64,000 bases of DNA, from positions 1 to 64,000 of the forward strand of contig JAKTTT010000061.1 in NCBI GenBank assembly GCA_030581615.1, read 5' to 3'. Both the position numbers and the translations under genes were made by a program. The notes under the pieces are model-generated. The model saw only the letters and a list, made by a program, of their open reading frames with translations. It did no database searches and was not told the DNA's origin. Numbering within the stretch: position 1 is the stretch's first letter; each line of letters begins with the position of its first letter. Source of the stretch: Alloascoidea africana (lineage: Eukaryota > Ascomycota > Alloascoideomycetes > Alloascoideales > Alloascoideaceae). Below are positions 51,892-60,202 of this stretch, one piece after another.

Positions 51892-53544
51892 TTATGAAAG
51901 AGGAACACCCCGGTTGACAACACCAGGTAGACCTCTCACCCAGGACTTGTTTTCTTGTTTGTTCACGAGTAAGAATACCCTCCCACTCATCATCATCCTA
52001 CCGGTTCGCCCAGACCTGTGGACTAAATCAATTGAAGACTTGGGCATGTCGTAGATAATCACATTTTTAACTCCGGCAAAGTTTAAACCCCTGGCCAGGA
52101 GATCTGTTGCTATTAACACTTTGAGTGGTTTCTCGTGCTCGCTGTCCAGATCTGATAATCTTTTTGCTGCATTTATAAAGTCGTTTATTTTCAGCTTTCT
52201 TTCCTCAAAAGAAGTTTTGCCTGATATTCCAACCGCATCATGTCCATACTTTTCCAAGTATTCGATGAGTTCTTCCACTGTTTCCTTTTTGTTGACAAAA
52301 ACCACAACTCTTTTTTGGAAGCCTGGTTCGGACCCGTCTTTGTGAATTGCGTACAATGCCTGGGCTAATGCTTTCCTCTTGTCGTTTTGATAAGGACTAA
52401 CCGATACGTCAACGAGTCGGAAATCAATAGTTTTGGGAATCTTATGCAGGTTCGCGGTTGCGATGACCTCAATAGATGGGAAATACTTTTTCATTGTCCG
52501 CTCAAACTGTTTTGGAATAGTTGCAGTGCAAAACACCAGATCTGTAAGGTTTATAACTTGTTTTATGCTTCGATATGTTTCTTCCATCCAGCTCTCATCC
52601 ATCAGCGTATCTGCCTCGTCTATTACCATGTATGTACAGGTCTGTAATGCCTTATCAGGATGTTTGAAAGCGCGGAGATTCGTAAGTGCATTAAAGCTGG
52701 ACGGAGTAGTTACCAAAATATCTATTCTCTTTTCCAAATGCTCGAAGAACGCTTTAAACTCTCTTGGATTGGCGTGCTTATAAGGGTGCAACCCTAGCAT
52801 TTTGCTGCTCGACTCAACAACACCGTAGACCTGTTCTACCAGTTCATGAGTCGGTACCAAGATGACAGATCGCACAACCGGTTTGTCACGGATCATCTTC
52901 CAGTGCTCTGGCTTCTGCAGCTCCTCTTCTTTCAGTTTATGAAGCAGAGGCGCGAGATATGCCCACGTTTTCCCTGATCCTGTCTCTGCGGCGAGTAAAA
53001 ATGTCTTTAATATACGGTCATTTTCTCGGAACTTTTGAATTGCTCGTATGCCATGGACTTGGATTTGTGATAACTCGAAATGCTTTGAAGTTAGAAAGTC
53101 GACATCGTCTGGGTCTAACCAGTCTTCTTCTTGCGTTTCTTCTGAGATGCTTGGATCGTTTCTCTTTGACCCATATATTTCTCTAACCATTGCATTTCTA
53201 ACTTCAGGTAATAACCTCAAATGCTCTAGTTTGTCAATCTTTGATAATCTTTTTGCAGTTTCCTGTCGCTTCTCAGAGGGTATAACAGTGAGTCCCGAAA
53301 ACGCGCCAGCATTGTATGATTCATTGAAACTTTTCCTTCGTGGTTTATCATTTGTGGGTTTCAGAGCTTTCTTGGAAACCAACTTCTTACTATTAGGCAC
53401 CCTTTCTGGCCTTCGATTTGAAGATTTTCCCCCAAACTTGGAGTAATAGCATTTGCTGGATATTATAGTCACAGGACTTGGAGGAGTGTGAATAAGAGAT
53501 TGAAGGATAGTTTTCCGAAAACATATAGCCTTCGACAAAAACAT
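51892..53544 (-). CDS. MRH4: Mitochondrial DEAD-box RNA helicase Mrh4
   Basis: The 550-aa product acts in assembly of the large mitochondrial ribosomal subunit. It starts MFLSKAICFRKTILQSLIH, a plausible presequence, followed by a basic region. The helicase core has motif I AAETGSGKT, Ia PTHELVEQV, motif II DEAD in VIDEADTLMDESW, motif III TAT (in place of the usual SAT), then VFVNKKETVEEL, TDLLARGLNF and HRSGRTGR. These are in the usual order. Length matches S. cerevisiae Mrh4 (561 aa). It converges on IPL1 with about 120 bp between stop codons. Confidence 0.93.
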   Translation of the reverse strand: MFLSKAICFRKTILQSLIHTPPSPVTIISSKCYYSKFGGKSSNRRPERVPNSKKLVSKKALKPTNDKPRRKSFNESYNAGAFSGLTVIPSEKRQETAKRLSKIDKLEHLRLLPEVRNAMVREIYGSKRNDPSISEETQEEDWLDPDDVDFLTSKHFELSQIQVHGIRAIQKFRENDRILKTFLLAAETGSGKTWAYLAPLLHKLKEEELQKPEHWKMIRDKPVVRSVILVPTHELVEQVYGVVESSSKMLGLHPYKHANPREFKAFFEHLEKRIDILVTTPSSFNALTNLRAFKHPDKALQTCTYMVIDEADTLMDESWMEETYRSIKQVINLTDLVFCTATIPKQFERTMKKYFPSIEVIATANLHKIPKTIDFRLVDVSVSPYQNDKRKALAQALYAIHKDGSEPGFQKRVVVFVNKKETVEELIEYLEKYGHDAVGISGKTSFEERKLKINDFINAAKRLSDLDSEHEKPLKVLIATDLLARGLNFAGVKNVIIYDMPKSSIDLVHRSGRTGRMMMSGRVFLLVNKQENKSWVRGLPGVVNRGVPLS

Positions 53545-53692
53545 ATTCTTATACTCGTTGCCTTTCCCTCCAGTAATTCAGATGGTTGGAAAATATAATG
53601 AAGAGATCCTAGTTTACACGATCATGATGGAAATTACGCACAGCGAAAAATCTATAATATTGTACAAGATGAGAGAACATTACAAATAAGAA

Positions 53693-54299
53693 TTATGTAA
53701 ATAGAGTATCTTCCTCGCGTAGATATTCGCCTATATCACCCTGTCTGAATGCAACGATCCCCGTGGGTTGTAAGTTTCTGGCCTCGCTGGTGGATTTTGC
53801 AGATACTCCAAATCCAAGAGGTATATCAGACATTGAGAGAATCACAACACCAGAATGCTCAGGTATATCATCGCTCATCCTCCCAACGTGTGCTTTGAGA
53901 ACGTGGTTCCCGTATAGATATGGCATTTCACCATTTGGCTTGATCCATATCTTGTATTTTGCATGTTTGCTGAGATACTCGAGCGCCGTTATGTGAAGTC
54001 TGAACTTTCCTGTTTTTGTGAATTTACCCAGACAAGTCCCAACTGACATCAAATTAGGCCTTGCTACACTGACAGCAAAGTTTGCAACCTTGTCACTAAT
54101 CTCTTGTATTAGAAAATCAAGTCATTTTAGAGCAAATGTTGAAAAAAAAGTACTACCTAATGTAATAAACTCGGTCTTTCTGAAGTCGAAAGCAATGAGG
54201 ATCTTCAGGGTTGTTCACCAGATGTGTTATATTCCGTCCAATATAATTGGCAAGCTTCTCGAAAACGACTTTGGTTTCCTGTTCAGTTAGCTGTCTCAT
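53693..54299 (-). CDS. NIP7: 60S ribosome biogenesis protein Nip7 (two exons)
   Basis: Exon 1 is 54299-54157 and exon 2 is 54095-53693, giving 181 aa, the same length as S. cerevisiae Nip7. The 61-nt intron has a GTAGTA donor and a CTAATAC branch-like word. Of the possible acceptors, only ATTAG at 54096-54097 keeps frame and restores RVYYISDKVANFAVSVARPN. Nip7 acts in 27S pre-rRNA processing. The N-terminal domain opens MRQLTEQETKVVFEKLANYI, and the C-terminal PUA domain includes HVLKAHVGRMSDDIPEH and PLGFGVSAKST, ending REEDTLFT. Conservation is very high, so identity is firm. It shares a divergent promoter with PUS1 that has a Reb1-like site. Confidence 0.95.
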
Positions 54300-54371
54300 T
54301 TGTAATGATGATAATAGTTTTGAGTGAAGAGATCCTTAAGAAAAAATTAGACACTCATCCTCCAAAGAGGG

Positions 54372-54380
54372 GCGGGTAAC
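54372..54380 (+). promoter_or_regulatory. Reb1-like site in the NIP7/PUS1 divergent promoter
   Basis: The sequence GCGGGTAAC contains the full CGGGTAA core. It is 73 bp upstream of the NIP7 start and 123 bp upstream of the outer PUS1 ATG. Confidence 0.5.
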
Positions 54381-54502
54381 CTAGAAGAAGGTTGAGCAAA
54401 ACTGAAAAATTTACAATTTGGCCTTTTCCTACATACCTTAGCAGCTGTGTGAATTGGACTGCCAAGTTCCAGAAATTGTGTTCACACTCCGTTCACGAGC
54501 GC

Positions 54503-56275
54503 ATGAAACCACTGCTTAGGGAATTTGGACTAAAAGGATTTTTCAGACCAATAATAAAGAAACAATTGGCTTTACCTTCACAAGACAGTTTGAAGATTGG
54601 ACACTTTTTTGCAAAGAACTATATCTTACGACAAGGTGAAGAAGGATTATTTATCATGTCAAGTTCAAATACAGAGGCTGCTCCATTGGACAAGATTGTA
54701 AAAGAGGATACGCCTTCACAAAAGACTCAACAAACAAATGAAGATGACCAGGAACGAGGATCGGAGAGGTTCCAAAAGGCAATAAGCGGTGGTTGGAAGC
54801 GTAAAAGAGCATCAGATGCGCCTAGAAAAGGAAAGAAGAAAGTGGAGGAGAGAAAACAGCGAACCCAGAGAAGAGAAGCTCCACGACCAGATAATGGCTT
54901 ACCGAAGGAGGCCAGGAGGCCCAAACGCAAAGTAGCCGTGATGATTGGGTATTGTGGAACAGGGTACCATGGAATGCAGATAAATCCACCTTGCAAGACC
55001 ATTGAAGGGGAGCTTTATGAGGCATTTGCAAGAGCGGGTGCTGTTTCTGCAGACAATGCTATGGACCCAAAGAAATCTGGGTTCATGAGAGCTGCTAGAA
55101 CTGATAAAGGCGTACATGCAGCGGGCAACGTCGTCTCTTTGAAGCTCATTATTGAGGATGCCAACATTAAAGAGAAAATAAACGAGCAGCTGCCACCTGG
55201 AATACGCGTTTGGGGAATAAGCCGAACGAATAAGAGTTTTGAGTGCCGAAAAGTATGCGACTCTAGAGTTTACGAATACTTGATCCCGAGCTATTCGTTT
55301 TTACCTCCCAAGCCCACTACAGCTTTGGCAAAGGCGATCGAGGAAGCAAAAGCTGAATTCCCAGGTCAAACTCGAGAAGATGAGGAAGGCGAATTGTACT
55401 GGAAAGCGGTGAAAGAGGAGTTACAGCAGGAAGGAATTTCTGAAGAAGAGACGCTAAAAGCTATGAAAGAAATTGATTTGGAGGAATACCAAAAGAGTAC
55501 TTCTAAACAGCAGGCAGACTTGGTTAATGGGACTGGCTCATGTATAGATGAGGAAAAAGAGCGGTTGATCGAGATTGTGAAAAGGATGAAGGGCATTGAG
55601 AACAAGCATCGAAGATCATACCGAATTTCGAAAGAACGTCTTGGGCTTATCCGAGAGGCGCTCAAGTTGTACGAAGGAGGACACAATTTTCACAATTTTA
55701 CTGTTGGAAAATCGTTCAAAGACCCAAGCGCGCAGCGGTTTATGAAGAGTCTGGTTGCTTCAGACCCTCACATAATCGAAGGCACAGAATGGATTTCCAT
55801 CAAGATTCACGGACAGTCCTTTATGCTGCATCAGATTCGAAAAATGATTTCAATGGTTGCGCTTGTGATCCGGACAGGATGCCCATTGGAACGAATTACA
55901 CAGGCATTCAAGCCGGCCAGGATTAACATTCCAAAAGCTCCCAGTTTGGGTCTGCTTTTACAGAACCCGATGTATGAGGGATACAATTCAAAGCTACAGA
56001 GCTTTGGATATGATCCTATTGACTTTAGCAATTACGAAGCTGAAGTTGAAGCATTCAAGAAACAGCATATCTATGACAAGATTTACTCAGAGGAAGTGAA
56101 AGAAAATGTGTTCCACGGCTTTTTTGCGTTTATTGATTCTTTCAACGGCGATAAAATTTTTGACTTTTTAACCGCTCGGGGAATCAAAAGCGGAAAAGAC
56201 CAACAGGTTGTGGAGCTGCAAATAGGAGGCGAAGAGGAAGAGGAAATTGACCAGAATGAGAATAACGAGGGGTAA
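54503..56275 (+). CDS. PUS1: tRNA pseudouridine synthase Pus1
   Basis: The TruA-family enzyme makes pseudouridine at several tRNA positions and in U2 and some mRNAs. From ATG 54503 it has 590 aa; from ATG 54656 it has 539 aa, closer to S. cerevisiae Pus1 (544). The stretch between the two starts is in frame, basic and hydrophobic (MKPLLREFGLKGFFRPIIKK) and could be a mitochondrial presequence. Core motifs are KRKVAVMIGYCGTGYHGMQ, the catalytic aspartate in MRAARTDKGVHAAGN, GAHNFHNFTV-like GGHNFHNFTVGK, and FMLHQIRKMISM. A Lys/Arg-rich region (with KRKRASDAPRKGKKK) near the inner start is a probable nuclear signal. The tail is acidic. Function is firm; start use is open. Confidence 0.93.
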   Translation: MKPLLREFGLKGFFRPIIKKQLALPSQDSLKIGHFFAKNYILRQGEEGLFIMSSSNTEAAPLDKIVKEDTPSQKTQQTNEDDQERGSERFQKAISGGWKRKRASDAPRKGKKKVEERKQRTQRREAPRPDNGLPKEARRPKRKVAVMIGYCGTGYHGMQINPPCKTIEGELYEAFARAGAVSADNAMDPKKSGFMRAARTDKGVHAAGNVVSLKLIIEDANIKEKINEQLPPGIRVWGISRTNKSFECRKVCDSRVYEYLIPSYSFLPPKPTTALAKAIEEAKAEFPGQTREDEEGELYWKAVKEELQQEGISEEETLKAMKEIDLEEYQKSTSKQQADLVNGTGSCIDEEKERLIEIVKRMKGIENKHRRSYRISKERLGLIREALKLYEGGHNFHNFTVGKSFKDPSAQRFMKSLVASDPHIIEGTEWISIKIHGQSFMLHQIRKMISMVALVIRTGCPLERITQAFKPARINIPKAPSLGLLLQNPMYEGYNSKLQSFGYDPIDFSNYEAEVEAFKKQHIYDKIYSEEVKENVFHGFFAFIDSFNGDKIFDFLTARGIKSGKDQQVVELQIGGEEEEEIDQNENNEG

Positions 56276-57003
56276 CTGTATATAGAAAATGTAATAGAAT
56301 AGCATTCAGCCTGTACAAAAGTTCTCTCCCGATATCTCAACATCAGCTCGGCCGTAGCCATTCCCAGGTGGCTGATAGGTGGCGCCTTGAAGAGGCTGGA
56401 AACTATTAAAAGCTGGGGGTTTCGGAGATAGTTTTATTCACTCCAGAGGGCATTGAAAGACCAGAAGAATTGACTCCAGCAAGCTATCTAGTCTTTGTAT
56501 TAGAGTAGACTAATCATTGCAATATGGTAATAGATAGCACAGTATGTCCCATGTTGAAAGATTCTACCTATCTTTTTGGCCCACTTCCGCGAAATAATAG
56601 ATATTGATGTTATAACGGCCGGTGATGTCCCTAGTGAATTCTCAACTGATGAGCTTTTCAAGTTAAGGAATAGCCTCCAAACTTTTGTTCCAACTTTAAT
56701 ATAAACACGCTACCCTCGGCACTCTTCTACCTTCATTGTGCACAAACTTTTTTCAAACCATTCTTCTCTTCTGACGAGCTGACAAACCAAGCAAAAGTTG
56801 ATATAAAAAGGCTGATTTACACTTAAAGATCTACAAATTCGGTTGCTGGCATTTCTTTGCTTATTTTTTTTTTTTTTGAACCTGATATTTTCCTTTCATC
56901 CTCTACCCTCCACAAGCCTTCTCATCCTCATTTATGAGAAGCCATCCCAACTGTTTGCGCCGTATCTCCACCCATTATCATCATAAACAAGCAAGGGCAC
57001 AAA
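56276..57003. other. Intergenic upstream of the ECM3-like gene
   Basis: This 728-bp gap ends in a T-rich run and a pyrimidine-rich leader just before the next start. No RNA gene or exon is recognised. Confidence 0.55.
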
Positions 57004-58734
57004 ATGCTGAGTCTTGGCCAGGCAATTTACATCTCTGTAAAACCCATATTCAAGATCCTTCTCAATATTGGCGTGGGCTTCCTTCTTGGGAAAAAGAATA
57101 TTTTGACAGATGACTCAAGCAGGACAATAGCCTCCATTATACTGACGGCTTTCTATCCCTGTCTTATCTTCAATAAGGTGGTGTCTTCTATAGACGGTTC
57201 TGATTTACACAGTCTTGGCATAATGGTGCTTTCAAGCGTTCTCTACACAATCTTTGGGCTCATTCTAGGCGCGCTTTTGATAGGCCTATTGCCCTGTCCA
57301 CGAAATTGGAGAGGAGGCTTCTTGGCAACGTCGATTTGGGCCAACAGTGGAGACTTGCCAATCGCATATTTGCAAAGCCTGGTTGCGACATCTGGAGGAG
57401 CAACAGCGCTTTTTACTAATGAAGAAGGAAATAAGGGCATTGCGTACATTACGGTTTACTTGACAGTGGCTACATTAACATTCTGGAGTTTTGGTGGATA
57501 CAACCTGATTAAAAGGGACTTTAGGGAAAAATTAAATGACAGTGAAAAAAACGATGCTGGTGTGGCTGCTTTGAAAGATATCAGCGTTCTTTCCAACCTC
57601 AAGACAGTATTAAAGAAGTTGGCGGGCACAACAGACCGATCGCAGAAAAACTCATCCGTTTTCTCCCCTAGAGACCACAATTCGGTAGATGAACAAGTCA
57701 AGCAATTTAGATCACCTTCTGTGTCCTCAGATCTGACCAGCTTGCAGTCTGGAATGGAAGACTCGGATGTCTACCAATGTAAATCTCTAAATGATTTGCC
57801 GAGACCAAAAGGCCCGAGTATTGAGCTCCAGAGTCTGGAACTTAGACGGAGAGCCACTGAGAACGGCGACCGGATCATACAAGCGTATAGCGAGGCAGAG
57901 ATCATCCGGAACTCGGCAGCTCCGCGACCTCTTAGACACACTCCTTCCCAAAACAATCAAGACGTTTTGATGAGGGTCATGACCCACGAAAGTGAAAGTC
58001 AGAGGAAAGAAGCAGCGGCCACAGGCTCTACTGAGAAGTTAATGTCTACAGAAGACAAGGCACATCCCGAAGACAGGGGCTCTTTTCGGAAAGCTGCATC
58101 AAAGTATCTGTTTTTGGTCTTCAAGAACATTATACGACCTCCGTCTCTGTCGCTGCTGATTGCACTGTTCGTGACAATGATCCCCTGGGTCCGGCGTCTT
58201 TTCTACAAAGGAGCCAAGGCCAATCTGCCCGACGCACCGGACGACCTCCCAATTTTCAACTTTGTGATGGACTTTACGGCCTTTATGGGGAACTCAGCAG
58301 TTCCGCTAGGGCTTTCGATGCTTGGAGCACTCTTCTCCAGACTGGAGGTGGGCAGCTTCCCGCGCGGGTTCTACGTCAGCATTTTTCTGCTCGCGCTCAG
58401 CAAGCTCGTCGTGCTCCCGATAATATTCATTGCCTTCGCCAAGCGGCTGATCAAAATCGGGCTTATCGAGAAAGGGGACTCTCTTTCTCCGTTTGTGATC
58501 GTGCTGGAGTCCTGTGTGTCCAGCCAAACCACCAACATGTATGTGACCGCATTCTTCACACCGCCGCAAAACCACGACAAGCACGACGCGCCAGGCGATG
58601 GTCCTGCCCGGCCCCACCGCCCCTTGCAAATGGACTGCGTGGCCCTGTCACTGCTCGTCCAGTACCCGCTGCTGGTGGTGACATGGCCCATCGTGATGAC
58701 CTTCACGCTGAAGAACCTGGTAGCAGACTCTTGA
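57004..58734 (+). CDS. ECM3: Auxin-efflux-carrier-like (PIN) membrane protein, Ecm3 family
   Basis: The 576-aa product has about five hydrophobic helices in residues 8-160, a hydrophilic Ser-rich loop (about 165-370), and about five more helices to the C-terminus. This is the PIN-like transporter plan. Family features include the helix-breaking N-terminal region FLLGKKNILTDDSSRTIASI, WANSGDLPIAYLQS (the conserved NSGDLP element) and NSAVPLGLSMLGALFSRLE in the second half. The yeast relatives are Ecm3 and YNL095C; their substrate is unknown and ER or plasma-membrane location has been proposed for related proteins. The start at 57004 lies directly before helix 1. Confidence 0.9.
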   Translation: MLSLGQAIYISVKPIFKILLNIGVGFLLGKKNILTDDSSRTIASIILTAFYPCLIFNKVVSSIDGSDLHSLGIMVLSSVLYTIFGLILGALLIGLLPCPRNWRGGFLATSIWANSGDLPIAYLQSLVATSGGATALFTNEEGNKGIAYITVYLTVATLTFWSFGGYNLIKRDFREKLNDSEKNDAGVAALKDISVLSNLKTVLKKLAGTTDRSQKNSSVFSPRDHNSVDEQVKQFRSPSVSSDLTSLQSGMEDSDVYQCKSLNDLPRPKGPSIELQSLELRRRATENGDRIIQAYSEAEIIRNSAAPRPLRHTPSQNNQDVLMRVMTHESESQRKEAAATGSTEKLMSTEDKAHPEDRGSFRKAASKYLFLVFKNIIRPPSLSLLIALFVTMIPWVRRLFYKGAKANLPDAPDDLPIFNFVMDFTAFMGNSAVPLGLSMLGALFSRLEVGSFPRGFYVSIFLLALSKLVVLPIIFIAFAKRLIKIGLIEKGDSLSPFVIVLESCVSSQTTNMYVTAFFTPPQNHDKHDAPGDGPARPHRPLQMDCVALSLLVQYPLLVVTWPIVMTFTLKNLVADS

Positions 58735-58839
58735 GGCTGGGGTCCCGTGACCCGCTTCCCCTGCCTCGTCAACCCGCCGATATAAAACAGCGATCTGCTT
58801 CTCCTTCCCCCCATACTGGATCCACCATCAAGCCGAGCA

Positions 58840-59919
58840 ATGGGATTGTTTTCACGCCACAAGTCTAAGTCGCCCGAGCCCGACAACAGGGGAATGGGTT
58901 ACGGATATCCTCCCCAGCAGCAGCAGCAGCAGCAGCAGCAACAGTACTATCCTCCTCCACAGCAGGGGTACGGCGCTCCTGCCCAAGGAGGCTATCCCCC
59001 GTATCCCCCCGGACCTCCCCAGGGCCCTGGAGGCGCTCCTGTGCCGCAGCAGGGAGGCTATGGCCCAATTCCTCTTGAGGCGAAAATGAGAGAGGTAATC
59101 AAGAATATCACGGTGCAGAACAACCTGAGACAGTCGTTTTACCCCAGTGAGCAACATCTTTCGACATTGATCAATTTGCAGGATGCCGCAGCCAAACTCC
59201 GTGTGATTGCAAAGAAATGGAACATCTCAGAGGACGAAGTTGCAAAATTGGCTACATTGACCTTGTACGATGTCGTGATCTTCATCGACGACTCCGGATC
59301 GATGAGAGGCGCGGAGGGTGGCCAGCGAATCGATGACCTGAAAGACATGCTTTCCTACGCAGTGGAGGCTCTGACTACAATGGACCAGGACGGTGTTTCC
59401 ATCAGGCTCATGAATAACCAGAACTACGCCGATGGTATCAAGACTCCTGAAGATGCCAAGGACTTTATAAATGGAGTCAACTTTTATGGCATGACCCCCC
59501 TCGGATCGAATCTCTTTAGCCGAGTCTTGGAACCTATGGTTATCCGACCCGCCAAGAACGGCCAGCTTCGTAAGCCCGTGCTCGTCGTAACCATCACCGA
59601 TGGAGAGCCGAGCGAGAACCCGGACACTTTGCCGAAGCGCATTTACGAAACTGTTAAGGAACTTCGCAAGACTAGATACGGCTCCACCGCCGTTGCCCTC
59701 CAGTTTTGCCAAGTTGGTAATGACAAGAGAGCCCGCAAGTATCTCGACAACCTCGACTCGGACCGCAAGATTGGCGAATACGTCGACTGTACCTCGACTT
59801 TGGAAGTTGAGCAAGACCAGGTCGGCCAATTGAGCAGACAGCTCGACTTTTCTCACTGGATTTTGAAAATGTTGTTGGGGGCCGTTGACCGCTCCTTCGA
59901 CAAGAAAGATGAGCGTTGA
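58840..59919 (+). CDS. VWA-domain protein with Gln/Pro/Tyr-rich N-terminus
   Basis: The 359-aa product has a low-complexity start (1-80) with a poly-Gln run encoded by CAG repeats and PPxY-like PQQGY and GGYPPYPP repeats, then a von Willebrand factor A domain (about 140-350). The MIDAS metal-binding set is present: DDSGS (D149, S151, S153), a Thr in MTPLGSNL, and an Asp in VTITDGEPSEN. Such intracellular VWA proteins are widespread in fungi, and most have no assigned role; the domain usually binds a protein partner through a metal. It begins MGLFSRHKSK, so N-terminal glycine modification is possible but the consensus serine is one position early. The start is the first ATG. Confidence 0.85.
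   Translation: MGLFSRHKSKSPEPDNRGMGYGYPPQQQQQQQQQQYYPPPQQGYGAPAQGGYPPYPPGPPQGPGGAPVPQQGGYGPIPLEAKMREVIKNITVQNNLRQSFYPSEQHLSTLINLQDAAAKLRVIAKKWNISEDEVAKLATLTLYDVVIFIDDSGSMRGAEGGQRIDDLKDMLSYAVEALTTMDQDGVSIRLMNNQNYADGIKTPEDAKDFINGVNFYGMTPLGSNLFSRVLEPMVIRPAKNGQLRKPVLVVTITDGEPSENPDTLPKRIYETVKELRKTRYGSTAVALQFCQVGNDKRARKYLDNLDSDRKIGEYVDCTSTLEVEQDQVGQLSRQLDFSHWILKMLLGAVDRSFDKKDER
58913..58946 (+). repeat. CAG trinucleotide repeat (poly-Gln)
   Basis: About ten CAG units with one CAA near the end encode glutamines in the N-terminal region of the VWA protein. The run may vary between strains. Confidence 0.75.
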
Positions 59920-60124
59920 GTGCACGTTCTGGATCCACAGTGTGTACATTTTATATATATATGCTTTTGTAATCCTTCCTGCGACATGTAAAAAGTCGCC
60001 GAGTAACTTAAGAAATTTAAATTTTATTCAATAGTTCCTTTAACAATGGAGATTTTGTCTCTACTTTCTTACTACACAATTTGTACCATTACTGTTAGGC
60101 CCTTGCTTTCTGCGCTTCTCCACG

Positions 60125-60133
60125 CCGGGTAAC
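60125..60133 (+). promoter_or_regulatory. Reb1-like site upstream of SPT8
   Basis: CCGGGTAAC lies 70 bp before the SPT8 start and is identical to the site upstream of POB3. Both encode chromatin-transcription factors. Confidence 0.55.
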
Positions 60134-60202
60134 AAAAGACAACCATCATGGAATTGAACAAAAGCAGAGCTACAAAGGAGCATAACGTAGGTTCGGGTGA
60201 CA

